Under the pieces are notes generated by a model. That model searched no databases and was not told the DNA's origin. It saw only the letters and a program-made list of their open reading frames with translations. Shown piece after piece: positions 53,585 to 64,000 of a stretch of DNA of 64,000 nucleotides (within the stretch, counting starts at the first letter, position 1; every line of letters starts with the position of its first letter). The translations under genes were made by a program, and so were the position numbers. Source of the DNA: Acytostelium subglobosum LB1 (taxonomy: Eukaryota > Evosea > Eumycetozoa > Acytosteliales > Acytosteliaceae); contig NW_012236507.1 of assembly GCF_000787575.1 (NCBI RefSeq), positions 254,253-318,252 of the forward strand. Reading direction: 5' to 3'.

Positions 53585-56500
53585 ATGTCCAGCGCAGTCA
53601 GTTTATCACCAGCTGAGAAGAGTAAGATTGAGTTGTTCATATTTGAACAGAAAGAGTGCATACCTTACTTACTCACTCAATCAATCAAACCAAACCAATC
53701 AATCAATCAGAGTCAATTGAGAATGTACTTACACAGAGAAGAGAAGAGGGTCGCTTGATATCAAAGGTGACGCCAATTAATGAGAAGAAGAATAAGAAGA
53801 AGGGCGATATGACATTGATACTTGGTATAAACAGGTTGTATCTGTTCAAGGCCAGTGGCAAGGTACAGGAGGATCTACATTATTTGGACATCACAGAGAT
53901 ACAGAGTCCTACCAGCCACGAGATCACCATCAAATTCAGAAGTGGACATCACATCAAGTTCCAATCGGCCGACACCGATGTCATCCTCAAGAACCTCTAC
54001 ACCGCCCTCGTCACCTCATTCCCTGCGATCACCATTGGCAAAGCCCTCATCTTCTCGCTTAACCCCGAGTCGAGGCTAGTCACTATATTCTCTGCAGGTA
54101 TGATCAATCATTCTTTCAATTCAATCAATCAACTCACTGACACACTCAATCAATCAATCCAAACTAAACAGCAAGCATGAATAAGGACGTTGGAGCATGT
54201 GGATCATTCGCGACAACTTACAAGTCAGTGTGCGACTATATGAACATCCAGCCATTGTCTAGTGTGTTATGGGACATTGAGAATATGTACCCATTCAATT
54301 CGATAAAGGAGTTCAACTTGAATGAGATATACCAGTATGGACCTAGCGACCTGCGAGCTCTTATAACATCGTTCGCCTACAATAACTACTTCACATCGTT
54401 CGTGGCCAACAACTGCAAGCTCTCAAACGAGGAGACCAACCAGCTGGCTGAGTCACTAAAGATGAACACCACCATGCAGAAGCTCTGTCTGAACAACGTC
54501 CAATCGTCCAAAGAGTCGCTCATGGCCGTCCTCTCATCCGCCACAGAGAACAAGGCCATCAAACTACAACATCTCAACCTTGGCAACAACTATCTCGATG
54601 TAAGTTCAACATGATCGATTGATTGAATGAATGAGTGGCCTAACATACCACCTCGTACACACACAGAGCAAGGGTCTGGCATCGCTTGGAACAACAGTCC
54701 AATCATTCCCAACAGGAATAAGTTATTTGAATGTGGAAAATACTGGAGGCGGAGGCAAGGCCATGGAGGCTTTGTTCAACTCTATTATGACTTCGGCATC
54801 AGCCTCGACTTTGACATTCCTATCGATTAGCAACAACAAGTTGGAGGCGGCAGGTACTGCCGCACTTTGTAAGCTGCTGCACAAGGCAGCCCAACTCAAC
54901 ACTCTTCAGATGTCAAACACATCGCCCGTCTATGGCCAGTTGCGCAGCGGGTGCACTCCGCTCAAGGTACTTGACTTCTCGGGAAACAAGCCATCGTCGT
55001 CAAAAGAGACAATGATGGAGCTGCTTGGCTTCTTCAGACAGCTGCCACAGCTGACGCACATCAACCTGTCCCGTCTGGGCCTCAGTGGCGACGACCTCAA
55101 GCTCATCTTCAGTCCAGCCACCTCGCTTCTCAAGGTGCCCAACGTCGACCTCTCGGACAACGACCTCGGTGACGCTGGCCTGCTCAAGTTGTGCGAGGTC
55201 ATGTACCCCAACTCCAACCTGCGCCACCTGGCCATCGATAACAATCTCAAGAGTCGCTCCAAACTGCGTGTTAGAGCAATTGAGGCCCTTTGCAACTTGA
55301 TCGAGGACAACGTAGGCATCGAGTCACTGTCGGTCGCCTCCATATCCAAGGGCCTCAAGGGTGACCTGGTGCCTCTAGTTATGACCCTGCTCAAGAATGA
55401 ATCTCTGGTCAAGCTGGACATCAGTGGCAATGGCATTGGCGACCACGGCGCTCTCGTGCTCTCCAAGGTGCTGTGGAAGAACAAGACACTCAAGAGCGTC
55501 AAGATCGACGGTAACGACTTCTCGGCGGGCGCGCTAAAGATCATTGAGCAGGCACTCAAGAGGAACCCAAGCCCAGCCACTCTGGTCTATCTTCCAATTA
55601 TGGATGTAAACGCCATGCTCCTTGCCGACAAGTCCGCACCCAGCCACGACATGATCCACAAGACTCTAGTAGACATCCAGAACATAGTTAGCAACAGTGC
55701 ACAGGCTCAGATGCCCGCCGCCGTCGACGGCGTGTCGCCAATGAAGCTTGTGGGTCTGGGCAGTGGTGGAAGTGGTGGCAGCGCATCAAGTCTGACCATT
55801 GGCCGCCGATCGATTGGATCAACTTCGCCTGTCAGCGCGTCCACCAAGCCCGCCGCCAAACCAGCCCCTATCGACGGCATGAATGCCAAGCGACCAGCTA
55901 TTCGTGGACCACTATATCCAGGCCGCCAGATCCAGACCTCGGCGGAAACCTTCTCCAAGGGTGCCTCCACAACAGTAGAGATACCGCCAATAGTCTCGCG
56001 ATCAGTCGACTTCCTCGTGGCCAACGGCACCAAGGTTGTTGGCATCTTTAGAACGTGCGCCAGCGCAACTTTGCTCAAGAAGATCAAGGCCCGCTTCGAA
56101 GCTGGCGAGGATCTGGACCTTGTCGCCGAGAACATCGACCCCGACACAGTGGCAGGCGTGCTCAAGAGCTATTTCCGTGAGCTCCCCGTGCCCATATTCC
56201 CCGAAACGATTCACGAGCGCTTCTTCCAAGCCTCGCGCATGCCCACGAACGAGGAGAAGGCCGCTGCATATCGCGAGGTCATTGAGCAGCTGCCAGCACT
56301 CGAGAACAAGATGTCCAAGCGTCTATTCCATCTGCTGCATCTTATCTCGCTGGAGAAGAGTGAGAACATGATGTCACCAGAGAACCTTGCGATATGCTGG
56401 GCCCCTACACTTTTTAGATCGTTCTCCTCCGAGCTGCTGCCGATCAACTCGTTCCTTGTGGTCAACTACTACGAGATCTTTGATCCAGAGAATGCACCTG

Positions 56501-56808
56501 TTAAGGCCAATACCAACGGCGCTGCGACCACACCAAGCGAAGAGTCGCCACAGAGCGCCAATGAAGAGCCGCTGCCAGGCTCGCCTCCCTCCGACGTACA
56601 TGGCGAAGAGATTCCAATGGACGGCACAGCGACACTGCGAGGCAAGCGATTCACACGCGCCAAGAGCACCTACTCGCCCGTTATTGGACGAAGAACGATC
56701 AGAGAGCGAGATTCACAGGGTTGGACAGAGTCGTCGAGAACACTTTCATCACTATTCCAGGATGAATGGCAGCCAGAGACCTCCAACAACAACAGTCCAC
56801 CAAGCTAA
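53585..56808 (+). CDS. CARMIL-like PH, leucine-rich repeat and RhoGAP protein
   Basis: Proposed exons 53585-53621, 53711-54097, 54172-54599 and 54667-56808 give 997 residues. The N-terminal 140 residues resemble the CARMIL PH domain (MTLILGINRLYLFKASGKVQ, then YLDITEIQSPTSHEITIKF). Leucine-rich repeats of the RNase-inhibitor type follow from about 170 to 600 (LQHLNLGNNYLD, LTFLSISNNKLEAAGTAALC, NVDLSDNDLGDAGLLKLCEV, LVKLDISGNGIGDHGALVLS). A Ser/Ala/Gly-rich linker leads to a RhoGAP domain (about 722-880) with the arginine finger in GIFRTCASATLLKKIKARF and the ENLAICWAPTLFR motif. The enzyme should stimulate GTP hydrolysis by Rac/Rho proteins, and the CARMIL-like front suggests actin sites. 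The first junction is uncertain: the GTAAGA donor used here drops ten residues (IELFIFEQKE) that would fit the domain. Confidence 0.88.
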
Positions 56809-56909
56809 CATCTTCATGGCCCATTATTATATCTCTTCCCTGCATACTCGCAACCAATCACTTTGTAACTAAATGAGCCAACTGGCTCACATACTTGTAC
56901 ATCAATTCT

Positions 56910-59900
56910 TTATTGACAATCTGACTTGGGATATCTCTGGAAATGACCTTTTCGGTGTGCTGGAACAAAGCCAAGTGGTAGCAATGCATTTGATAGCATC
57001 CGTTGATTGTAGTGAACTGTTTGAGGACCTTCGTTGTTGTTGTTGTCAGAGTGTAAGAATATTTGGAAACACATTGAAAAGTGGGTCATGTCGTTGAACA
57101 TCGGCTTGTTGAGATGGGTTGCCAGTCTGTCAACATGAGTGTGGAGTTCTCCAGATGCATCTATATTGGAAATGTCATCCAAGTTGCCCATGACCAACTG
57201 AAGAGTTGTGAGGTTGGTGCTAGCGATACTATTTGGTAAAAGGTATGATACTGTATAGTCGATTGAATGGTTAAACAGTTGTAGTGTGGTTAAATGATGT
57301 GCATTAGCATAGAAAGTCTGAAGACCACTGGAGTTGATGTCTGAGAAGTGCTCAATTGCTAATGATAGATGGGTCAGATTGCTCATTCTGCAAAGAGCTA
57401 CAGAAAAATACTCCAATGAATCCAATAGAGTGATAGTGATTGACTTGATGTGTTTGAGTTGCTCGGTATCTGCCTCTAAAATGTGCTGGAATGGATCGTA
57501 CTCATCATCACTTCCTGCTTGTGTTCCAATTAGATGTCCGGATACTCTCTTCAGGTCCATATTTGGCAATAAATACCACATTTGATTGGAGTGATACTCA
57601 ATCATTAGAAATGGGGAAGTGTGCTGGTCATTGATGATCTTTGAGAGTGGTTCGTGTACTTGGTCTTCGTTGAATGTCACTTCCTGATCGAATATATTTG
57701 GAACAAAATCATCATGATCATGAAAGGAGTTATATGATTCAATGAACTTGATATGACGAAGATTTGGTGTATGATTGGTACTTGGAAACTCCAAGTTTCC
57801 TTGAGGGCCCTCATATGGATTCTTTGACTTGAATGGGATTGTCAATGATCGCAATCTGTCGATAAAGTTGGCACGGTGAAGTTTTGGAATGAACTTGAAT
57901 TGTCCAGAATTGAGATGTAGTGGCGGAGTGCGAAACAGGCAATACTCTGATCCTATGTGATCGATCATTGATTTGATTGTCAATGTTGGCAGTACATTGT
58001 ACGATAGTACCAAGCTGACTGAGTTGTGGAATTGTTTGGACACCATGGCCAGAGACAATACCCATTTGATGTCCACTCTATAATCTTTGTCGTCAAAGAA
58101 CTCCTCAGTCAACAGGAGTTGGACAACGTGATTGATGAGTCGTGCTGGTAGGGCTGGGCATGGCATAGGTGGTAGTACTAGTGCCACTTTGTTCAAATTC
58201 TCCCTGGTGATTGATTGGTGTTTGAACTTTTTGAATTGAACTTGATAGTGAAGGTACTCGGGGTGATTGGTATCCAGTCGAGCCAACAATTGTCGGCTGA
58301 CCTCCTTGTATTGGGAGTAAACTTTGGTGGGATCACATCTACCTGCAGGGTTTATGCGTATCAGAGAGGAGTAACGATATTTGAGGAAGTGGTAAACTGC
58401 GGCAGGGTGTTGGGATATTGATGTTGAGTCCAACAACATCCTCTCAAAATAGTCCAGACCAGTGTCAACGAGAATGAGATCCAAGCATTGCATCCACCTG
58501 CTTGCCACATCCTGCAAAGGGAATGAGTTGATGAATGTGGTGATATGGTACCAAGTATATTCAAGTGATACTTTACTCCCAGACCTCGTCAAGAATTGGA
58601 ATTGTTTGATGACCAATTTTATCAACTCCTCATCAACAAATGGTGCAAGGTACTTGACTACGAAGCCAAGATTGATTCGCGTGGAAAATTCGATGTGAAG
58701 GAGGTATGTTTTGGCCAACATATTTGTCTCTGATTGATACATTGGAAGCAGTTGATCAATCAGAGACTCAATTGTGAGTGCATCACTGTCGGTTGTTGGA
58801 TCATTGATTGAATGTAGCCTTGTCAAGCGTAAGTCAACCAGTCCAGTGCACACCAAGTAAGCCAAAGCCAAATCCATGAATTGATTCAGTTTGCCAAGAC
58901 TGATTTCGAACAACCTAATCGCACTTTGAATAATCAGCACTCTGTCTGCAAGTGATTGACAGTCATTAGGCTGCATTACATTAAAGCCATTCCAACAAGA
59001 TGCCATGTGCTCCAATATATTCATTCTTTGCTCCATGCTCAATGAGCTCTGCTCAAGGGTTTGGCTAATGCTGTGCATTATCAACCGGTCAGTGGGATGG
59101 TACATACACGAGGCTATAGCGTCCTTAATCTCATTATAATGCTGGTCCTAAAGTCAGTCTATTAAATCCATTTATCCAAATCAACCAATCACAAAAATGA
59201 ACTTACATGAATGAGCGACGGACCAATACGCTTGATAAGAATGTTCCTGCTATGGATGTTTCTCAGGCGTCTGAAACAAGAAGTGAAGCAGGATTGGAAT
59301 GATCGAATGTGAGGCTGAAGAGCATTGAATAAATCTTCAGTATTTGGACCATTTACCAACAGATGTATCATTCTCTCTTGATTGTCATCTTTGTCGATGT
59401 CATCAATCACCATTGATAGCACTGAAGACATTGCATTCCAGTTATTCATCAGCCCATTGGCCATTGTAGACACTACTAGCCTTAAGATTATTTGATTGAT
59501 TGAGAGTGATTTGGTGAGTGAGTGAGGGTGGAGGAATTCACTCGAGTTGTTGGATGGAAGCGGTTGATGTTAACATACTTAAAGAGTGATTGCTTGATCT
59601 CTCCATTGTCAATGATATTAGTTGGCAAGCTGCCCTTGTTAGCTATCCATTGGATAAAGTATAGAATTTGGTACGATGATGGTGGCGAGACCCTGCTGTT
59701 GGTCCCCAGCATCAGTTGAAAGAGTCCTTGTTCAACTCGATCTCTTCCAAAGGCTAATGAAATGTTGTCGTAACAACCAGGACAGTCCAAATAGGCACGA
59801 AGCAACATGAGATAGAGATTGAAAAGTTGATCCATCTGTTCATCATTTGCCAGACTAGACTCCCTCAGTGATGTGAGTAATGTTGAGATGAAGCCAGCAT

Positions 59901-60836
59901 CCACCAAGATGAAATATGACCAATGTGGCTTGGCTATTGCCAAATTAAGGTATGACAATGTTTGTTCCAATGATCTGTCTTTCAACGACTCAAAGTCAAT
60001 ATTGTTCAGTAGTCGACCAAAGTCTTTAAGTATGTCATGCTCAATATTATGCAGATGACGACTATCTAGTAACTAAATGATGGTGAAGATTATGATAGTT
60101 AGAATGAGATGATCAAATGGTACTGAATTATATTATTAAACATACATTGGATACCAGTGTCAACAAACATTGTTGCTGTGTTGACGAATGTATTGACTCT
60201 GTTTTTTGGTTTGGATGGTTGGGATAGTTGATCAACAACTCACTGATGGCAATGTTTAACTGGTTGGAAGTGATATAGTATCGTGATTTGGAGTTCTTGA
60301 ATCCTATTAGGTAAGATTTGATCTTGTTGAGTGGAGACAATGGAGCTCGGGACGATTTTTTCTTGTCTAGGTCTGAGATGACCAATGTTATGGGATGGAT
60401 GTGGATAGGCTTGTCACCTTTTTCTTTGTCTTGTGTAGGAGGTATCAACTCATAGTTAAGAATGACCAAGTGACCCCTTATTGCTAAGGTAAACTTCTTC
60501 ACACGGATGCATGTGTTGATTGGAAAGTCCCTGGTCTTCTTAGAGGTATCATTAATAAGTGCAGATACAATGTGTTTTGAATCGGACAGTTCAAGACTAG
60601 ACGAAAGAGAGAGAGTGAGTATATGTAGAATAGTGTAGTTTAGTGAATCAATCAATCTATCCAACCGATAAGATTATAAACTTAACTTACAATACTTTGT
60701 CTCGAATTTGGTGATTGATTCCAACTATCTGAAGGACTATGTCAGAGTTGGTGCAATTGGAGTCAGTGTTAGAGCTGTATGTTGCAAGTCTCTCTAGATG
60801 GGTATCCAATAATGTCTTGTTGTAGTTGATATCCAT
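56910..60836 (-). CDS. Large protein of unknown function, weak F-box-like segment
   Basis: Five exons on the minus strand, 60836-60691, 60596-60146, 60072-59579, 59480-59207 and 59147-56910, give 1200 residues with every phase closing. The first half is mostly predicted helical (for example QTLSYLNLAIAKPHWSYFIL, DQLFNLYLMLLRAYLDC and LALAYLVCTGLVDLRLTRL). Around 775-840, the segment ALPARLINHVVQLLLTEEFF ... WVLSLAMVSKQFHNSVSLVL looks like an F-box-type head of the kind that starts many dictyostelid FNIP/LRR proteins, but here it lies internally. The C-terminal 350 residues have weak leucine-rich periodicity (LTHLSLAIEHFSD, LTTLQLFNHSID, LTTLQLVMGNLDD). I recognise no catalytic motif, signal peptide or TM segment. 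It may be a helical-repeat scaffold fused to an F-box/LRR protein. It converges with the RhoGAP gene, 101 bases apart. Confidence 0.75.
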
Positions 60837-61018
60837 GATATATTATTGTATATTAGGTTGAATGAATGAAAGAATAAAAGAATGAAATGAAACTGAAGAA
60901 TGTATGAATGTAGTTGCTTGACCTCAATACTTAGAAATGCAACACTGTTGGTGTCTCTCTTCGCCCACCAATTTGATTGATTGACAGCCAATCTGATGTT
61001 CCAAATAAGGATAAGTTG

Positions 61019-61042
61019 AGGTTGTTTACGCGTAAACAACCT
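61019..61042. promoter_or_regulatory. 24-base perfect palindrome
   Basis: The half-site AGGTTGTTTACG is followed directly by its exact reverse complement CGTAAACAACCT. It lies 183 bases upstream of the start of the 1200-residue gene and 118 bases downstream of the S9 stop (both on the minus strand). A perfect dyad of this length is unlikely by chance in 64 kb. It could be a dimeric regulator site, a cruciform or hairpin in RNA; the core TGTTTAC resembles forkhead sites. The role is inferred. Confidence 0.7.
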
Positions 61043-61050
61043 GGCGGTGT

Positions 61051-61073
61051 GCTAGCTAGCTAGCTAGCTAGCT
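61051..61073. repeat. (GCTA)n self-complementary tandem repeat
   Basis: Five and three-quarter copies of GCTA, nine bases from the palindrome. The run is also self-complementary (AGCTAGCT), so the pair makes a locally cruciform-prone patch. Confidence 0.85.
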
Positions 61074-61159
61074 CACTAGTTAATGAGTTAATGTATGTCC
61101 AACCATGTTAATTAGTTTTATTCATGAACAGCAGCAACGATCGCAGCAGAAGAATACAT

Positions 61160-62141
61160 TTAGTTCTCCTCCTCCTCAGCTGGGGCGTTCTTGGATCTGG
61201 CGACCTTCTTGGCACGACGACCTGGCTTTCCACCAGCGTATGGTGAGTTGGGGTTCATTCTGATGTGCTTCTGAGAGTCGACACGGACCAAGAATGAGGC
61301 AACGTCGACCAATTGCTTTCCAACGCTGTATTAATCCAAATCAATCATGTCAATCAAGTCAATCAATCATTTCGATAATCGCATATATGATTAGTAGTTT
61401 GAGTGGAGGAATGAATGTTAGATATGCTCCCTCCATCAAATGAATGAATGAATGAATGTGATAACTTACCAGATGTGTCTACCCTTGATGAGGACACGAG
61501 CGTGATGGATGGACTTGGCCAAACCGAGCTTGAAGACCATAGTCTGAAGACGACGCTCCATGAAGTCCTGGGTCTTGAGGTTGAGGACGTAATCGAGCTT
61601 GTTCTTGGACTCATCCATGACACCGAGTCTGTGGAGACGACGGAGGAGAGCGGAGCCATCAAACATACGCTTTGGGTCCTTCTCGTCAAGCACGAGGAGC
61701 TCTCTTGCTGACTTACGGATCTTGGCGAGGGCGAGTTGGACTCTCCACACCTCACTCTTGTTCTTCAGTCCGTACTCTCCAACGATCTTGAGCTCGTTGT
61801 CCAGACGCTCCTTCTCGAAAGGACGACGTGGGGTGGAGTTGGTTTTGCTGTCTATTGGTTGTTGATGTTGTGATTCATGTTAGTCCTCTATTGTGTATGA
61901 TAATCTGTATCGTATCGTATCGTCTATCATCTGTATCATCCTCTATCCTGATGGTGTTCTATCTGTATATCTTCGCACTGTATCGCATAGTTGTATTGAT
62001 CGGATGTATGTATCATTTCGAGATTTTGGATTGGTTGAGTTGATTGAGTTGATAGAGTTGATTGGTCGCGATCATCTAGCTAGAGATGGATAGGATTGTG
62101 ATTGGATTGAAGAACGATGTATTACAGTTACGCAGAGACAT
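61160..62141 (-). CDS. rps9: 40S ribosomal protein S9 (uS4)
   Basis: Three exons on the minus strand, 62141-62126, 61851-61470 and 61325-61160, give 187 residues. The 16-base first exon gives MSLRN and the first base of the Tyr codon; after a 274-base intron the protein continues [20 protein letters not shown], matching S9 N-termini. Typical blocks follow: [58 protein letters not shown] and [20 protein letters not shown]. Exon 3 ends with basic residues and AEEEEN. S9 is a universal primary rRNA-binding protein of the small subunit. The last intron follows HI in GRHI-C, inside the S4 RNA-binding domain. The first intron is the longest in the window. I looked in it for a C/D snoRNA, which ribosomal-protein introns often host, and saw no paired C and D boxes. 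Confidence 0.95.
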
Positions 62142-62538
62142 GGTCAGAATATGGTCGATACAATGAGAGTGAGCCTGAATCAGATTCACTTAGTCATTCT
62201 CCAGAGATGCAGAGTGGTGATCGTGTCCGCGAGGGAGTATGTGCGAGGTCCTTGCTGCTAGAGGTAACCCAAAACAACTCTCAAAATAAAAATAAATCAA
62301 TTTCAATACTTTGGAAAGAAGTTCAGATTCTTCAAAGGATGTTGTGATCGCTTGGATATATTAATACAGATAGAGATAGAACAGATAACTATACATATAA
62401 CATATTTGCACAATAGAACTTGTTCAATATATTCAAACAAACAACTTGAATGAACGAACGAATGAACGAATAATTGAATGATTGAATGATCGAACGAACG
62501 AGTGGAGCAATGGTGACGATGATGATTAGGTATATTAT
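62142..62538. other. Intergenic region between M66 protease and S9 genes
   Basis: About 400 bases including the S9 promoter and the protease 3' end. An ACGAACGA/AATGA-type tetranucleotide run lies at 62451-62501. An open stretch at 62117-62347 on the plus strand overlaps the S9 first exon antisense and is not supported. Confidence 0.5.
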
Positions 62539-64000
62539 TTAGAATGATCTTTCGAGGAGTACTTTGGCATCGGAAGGTGTTACTTGTTTCCATGCCATGG
62601 GAGTCCAGAGTAGTTCAACTTTGGTGAGGACTTGATCACCAGGTACGTTCTCGTAAGTGAACATTAGACTGGATTTGTTGTTGGGGTCCTTGACAGTGGC
62701 AGATATGGGGTCCTCTGGCTGGCCAAATGGTCTCTGGCCCATGGTAAGCATCTTGACGTACTTGGAGCCATCGGCATAGGTGATTCGCAACGTGTAGTCA
62801 CAGCCACTGGTCGCACAATAGAAGCCGATGGGTGGTCGGTTGGGAGAGTAGGCCTGGATCTGCTTGAGATCAGTCGGGTCCAAGTATCGAAGAAGGTTGC
62901 CCTTCAAGGACTTGACGGGCGTGTAGATAAAGCTGCATCCAGTGCATGTTGGAGTCTCTGATTGATCATAATACCAGAACACAGTGTAGACTGGTACATC
63001 ACGCTTGATTGGCATGCTGTCATCGAATCCAAACTGAGCGAACGAGCTATTCTGCAGCGTGTAGGGCTCCAGAAGGCCAGAGGCCGCATTACACTTGAGG
63101 TATGAGTCGGTGGTCGGCACGTAGGTGATTTGTTGCTGGAAGAAGTTCTCAATGATGGCCTGATTGTAGTCACTGAACATCTGGTATGCGTAGCCGGGCG
63201 TGGGTGGGTCGTTGCCAGTGATCATCGGATCGAACTTGTAGCACTTGTTCACGGCACAATTATCACGAGTGTATCTTGAAGAGTTTGATGCAGTTGTCGT
63301 TGGGAGGAACTCATTGTGATCAAAGTTGAATCCCCATACTGATCCATCGAGTGATCCTGCTGGATATGGGTATTTGTTTGGATATTCCTCATCAGCGTGC
63401 TATATAGATTAAGACCACGATTGTATATATGTTAGTTATTTGATTGGAATGATTCCAGAGTGATTGGATTGATGCTTGGGAGTGATCGGAATGACTCCTG
63501 AGTGATTGAATGGATGAATGAGTGATTGGAGTGACGATCGGTGTGATTGATTGAGTGATTGGAATGATTCCATGGTGTGATTGAGTGGTGGACGACACTT
63601 ACATTTAGTCCCTCACCATGTCCAAGTTCATGAATGAAGAAGATATTCTCATAGTCTCCATCACCATCTTTGGCTCCAACATAGGCAATTCCACGATTGA
63701 GTCGGACGTAGGTACCTTGAGCGTTTCGTTGGAATACTGGGAGATAGGTTTGTAAGTTGGCAAAGTCGAATCCCCATGCTCTTCTGATGGCAGTCGCATG
63801 ATCCAACAAATGTAGGACAACCAATCTATAACTCTCATCAGCAAATTCATCAGAGTTTGATACAACCTTGGCTGGGGCGCTGCCTGTGGGCGGGGCCACC
63901 AGTGTTGGCAACTCCAACTGACCCATTGGATGGTTGTCCGTGGTGAGCTTGGACACTGGCCACTGTTGGTAGAGGAATGGCTTTGTTACCGCGGGCAGAT
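62539..64000 (-). CDS. M66-type (dictomallein-like) secreted metalloprotease, 5' end outside window
   Basis: Two exons are visible on the minus strand, 64000-63603 (continuing beyond the window) and 63399-62539, joined in phase 0 over a 203-base intron. The active site spans the junction: IFFIHELGHGEGLN joins HADEEYP, giving HExxHxxGxxH with the acidic residue soon after. This is the zinc site of peptidase family M66 (StcE; dictomallein in Dictyostelium), with WGFDFANLQTYLPVF upstream. The part seen is about 419 residues. Downstream, paired Cys residues (CTGCSFIYTP, CATSGCDYTLR) fit an extracellular enzyme. The signal peptide would lie outside the window. Substrate is unknown; StcE cleaves mucin-type glycoproteins, so surface or extracellular-matrix glycoproteins are plausible (inference). 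Confidence 0.88.

Larger units (their letters stand above)
60837..61159. other. Spacer between ribosomal protein S9 and the 1200-residue gene
   Basis: About 320 bases holding the S9 3' UTR and the promoter of the downstream minus-strand gene. Its notable contents, a 24-base perfect palindrome and a GCTA run, are listed separately. Confidence 0.6.

Noticed and set aside
61852-62125. Intron-encoded snoRNA in rps9
   Set aside because: Several ATGATA/GATGAT motifs on the minus strand but no CTGA D box in a suitable place.
1-64000. Transposons, virus-like elements, CRISPR arrays, tRNA or rRNA genes
   Set aside because: No reverse transcriptase, integrase, transposase, capsid or terminal repeats, no regular repeat-spacer arrays, and no tRNA B-box with a cloverleaf were seen by reading; a tRNAscan/Infernal run would be decisive for RNAs.

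Overview
The window looks like a gene-dense piece of a dictyostelid (social amoeba) nuclear genome, probably one of the less AT-rich lineages; Acytostelium-like is my guess and is not proven. Evidence for this: many short introns (about 50-170 bases) with GTAAGT/GTATGT donors, a frequent CTAAC branch-point motif and CAAT-tetranucleotide filler; AT-rich spacers; Gln/Asn runs in proteins; and lineage-typical families (FNIP-repeat F-box proteins, ankyrin-like Dictyostelium proteins, IPT/TIG surface proteins, colossin-like SdrD_B-like modules, an M66 dictomallein-type protease, a p67phox/NcfA homologue). I see no transposon, virus-like element, tRNA, rRNA or CRISPR.

Layout. 1-6 kb: acidic tail of a gene, a four-TM protein, an ankyrin-like protein and a SCAMP. 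6.6-12.7 kb: F-box protein, bZIP factor, CNBP-like zinc-knuckle protein and an Rpr2/Snm1-type RNase P/MRP subunit. 13-20.3 kb: BAR-SH3 protein, four-exon RecQ helicase and SmgGDS/darlin-type armadillo protein. 20.7-26.2 kb: a secreted Thr/Ser-rich protein with 12 SdrD_B/Cna-B-like modules on phase-1 exons, carrying two apparent lesions. 27-35 kb: p67phox (ncfA), a Gln-rich C2H2/JmjC-like protein with degenerate metal ligands, and a PTEN-family phosphatase. 35-42 kb: DNA polymerase lambda-type family X polymerase, F-box/FNIP protein and PIG-V mannosyltransferase. 42-51 kb: IPT/TIG surface protein with a probable GPI signal, two tandem FNIP proteins and a GT10 fucosyltransferase fused to a LamG-like domain. 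51-64 kb: Arf-like GTPase with a long Pro/Glu tail, a CARMIL-PH/LRR/RhoGAP protein, a 1200-residue unknown protein, ribosomal protein S9 and the 3' part of an M66 metalloprotease.

The genes form no operons. Themes that recur are phosphoinositide, small-GTPase and actin signalling (PTEN, SmgGDS, Arl, RhoGAP, BAR-SH3, p67phox), genome maintenance (RecQ, Pol lambda), and the secretory/cell-surface layer (SCAMP, PIG-V, GT10, IPT, colossin-like, M66). Most neighbours are convergent or divergent with 80-400 base gaps. Intron-exon models were built by hand from splice sites and reading-frame closure; nearly all close exactly in frame to the stop, which is good internal support. One base is ambiguous (N at 14224), so the assembly is draft quality and single-base lesions should be read with caution.
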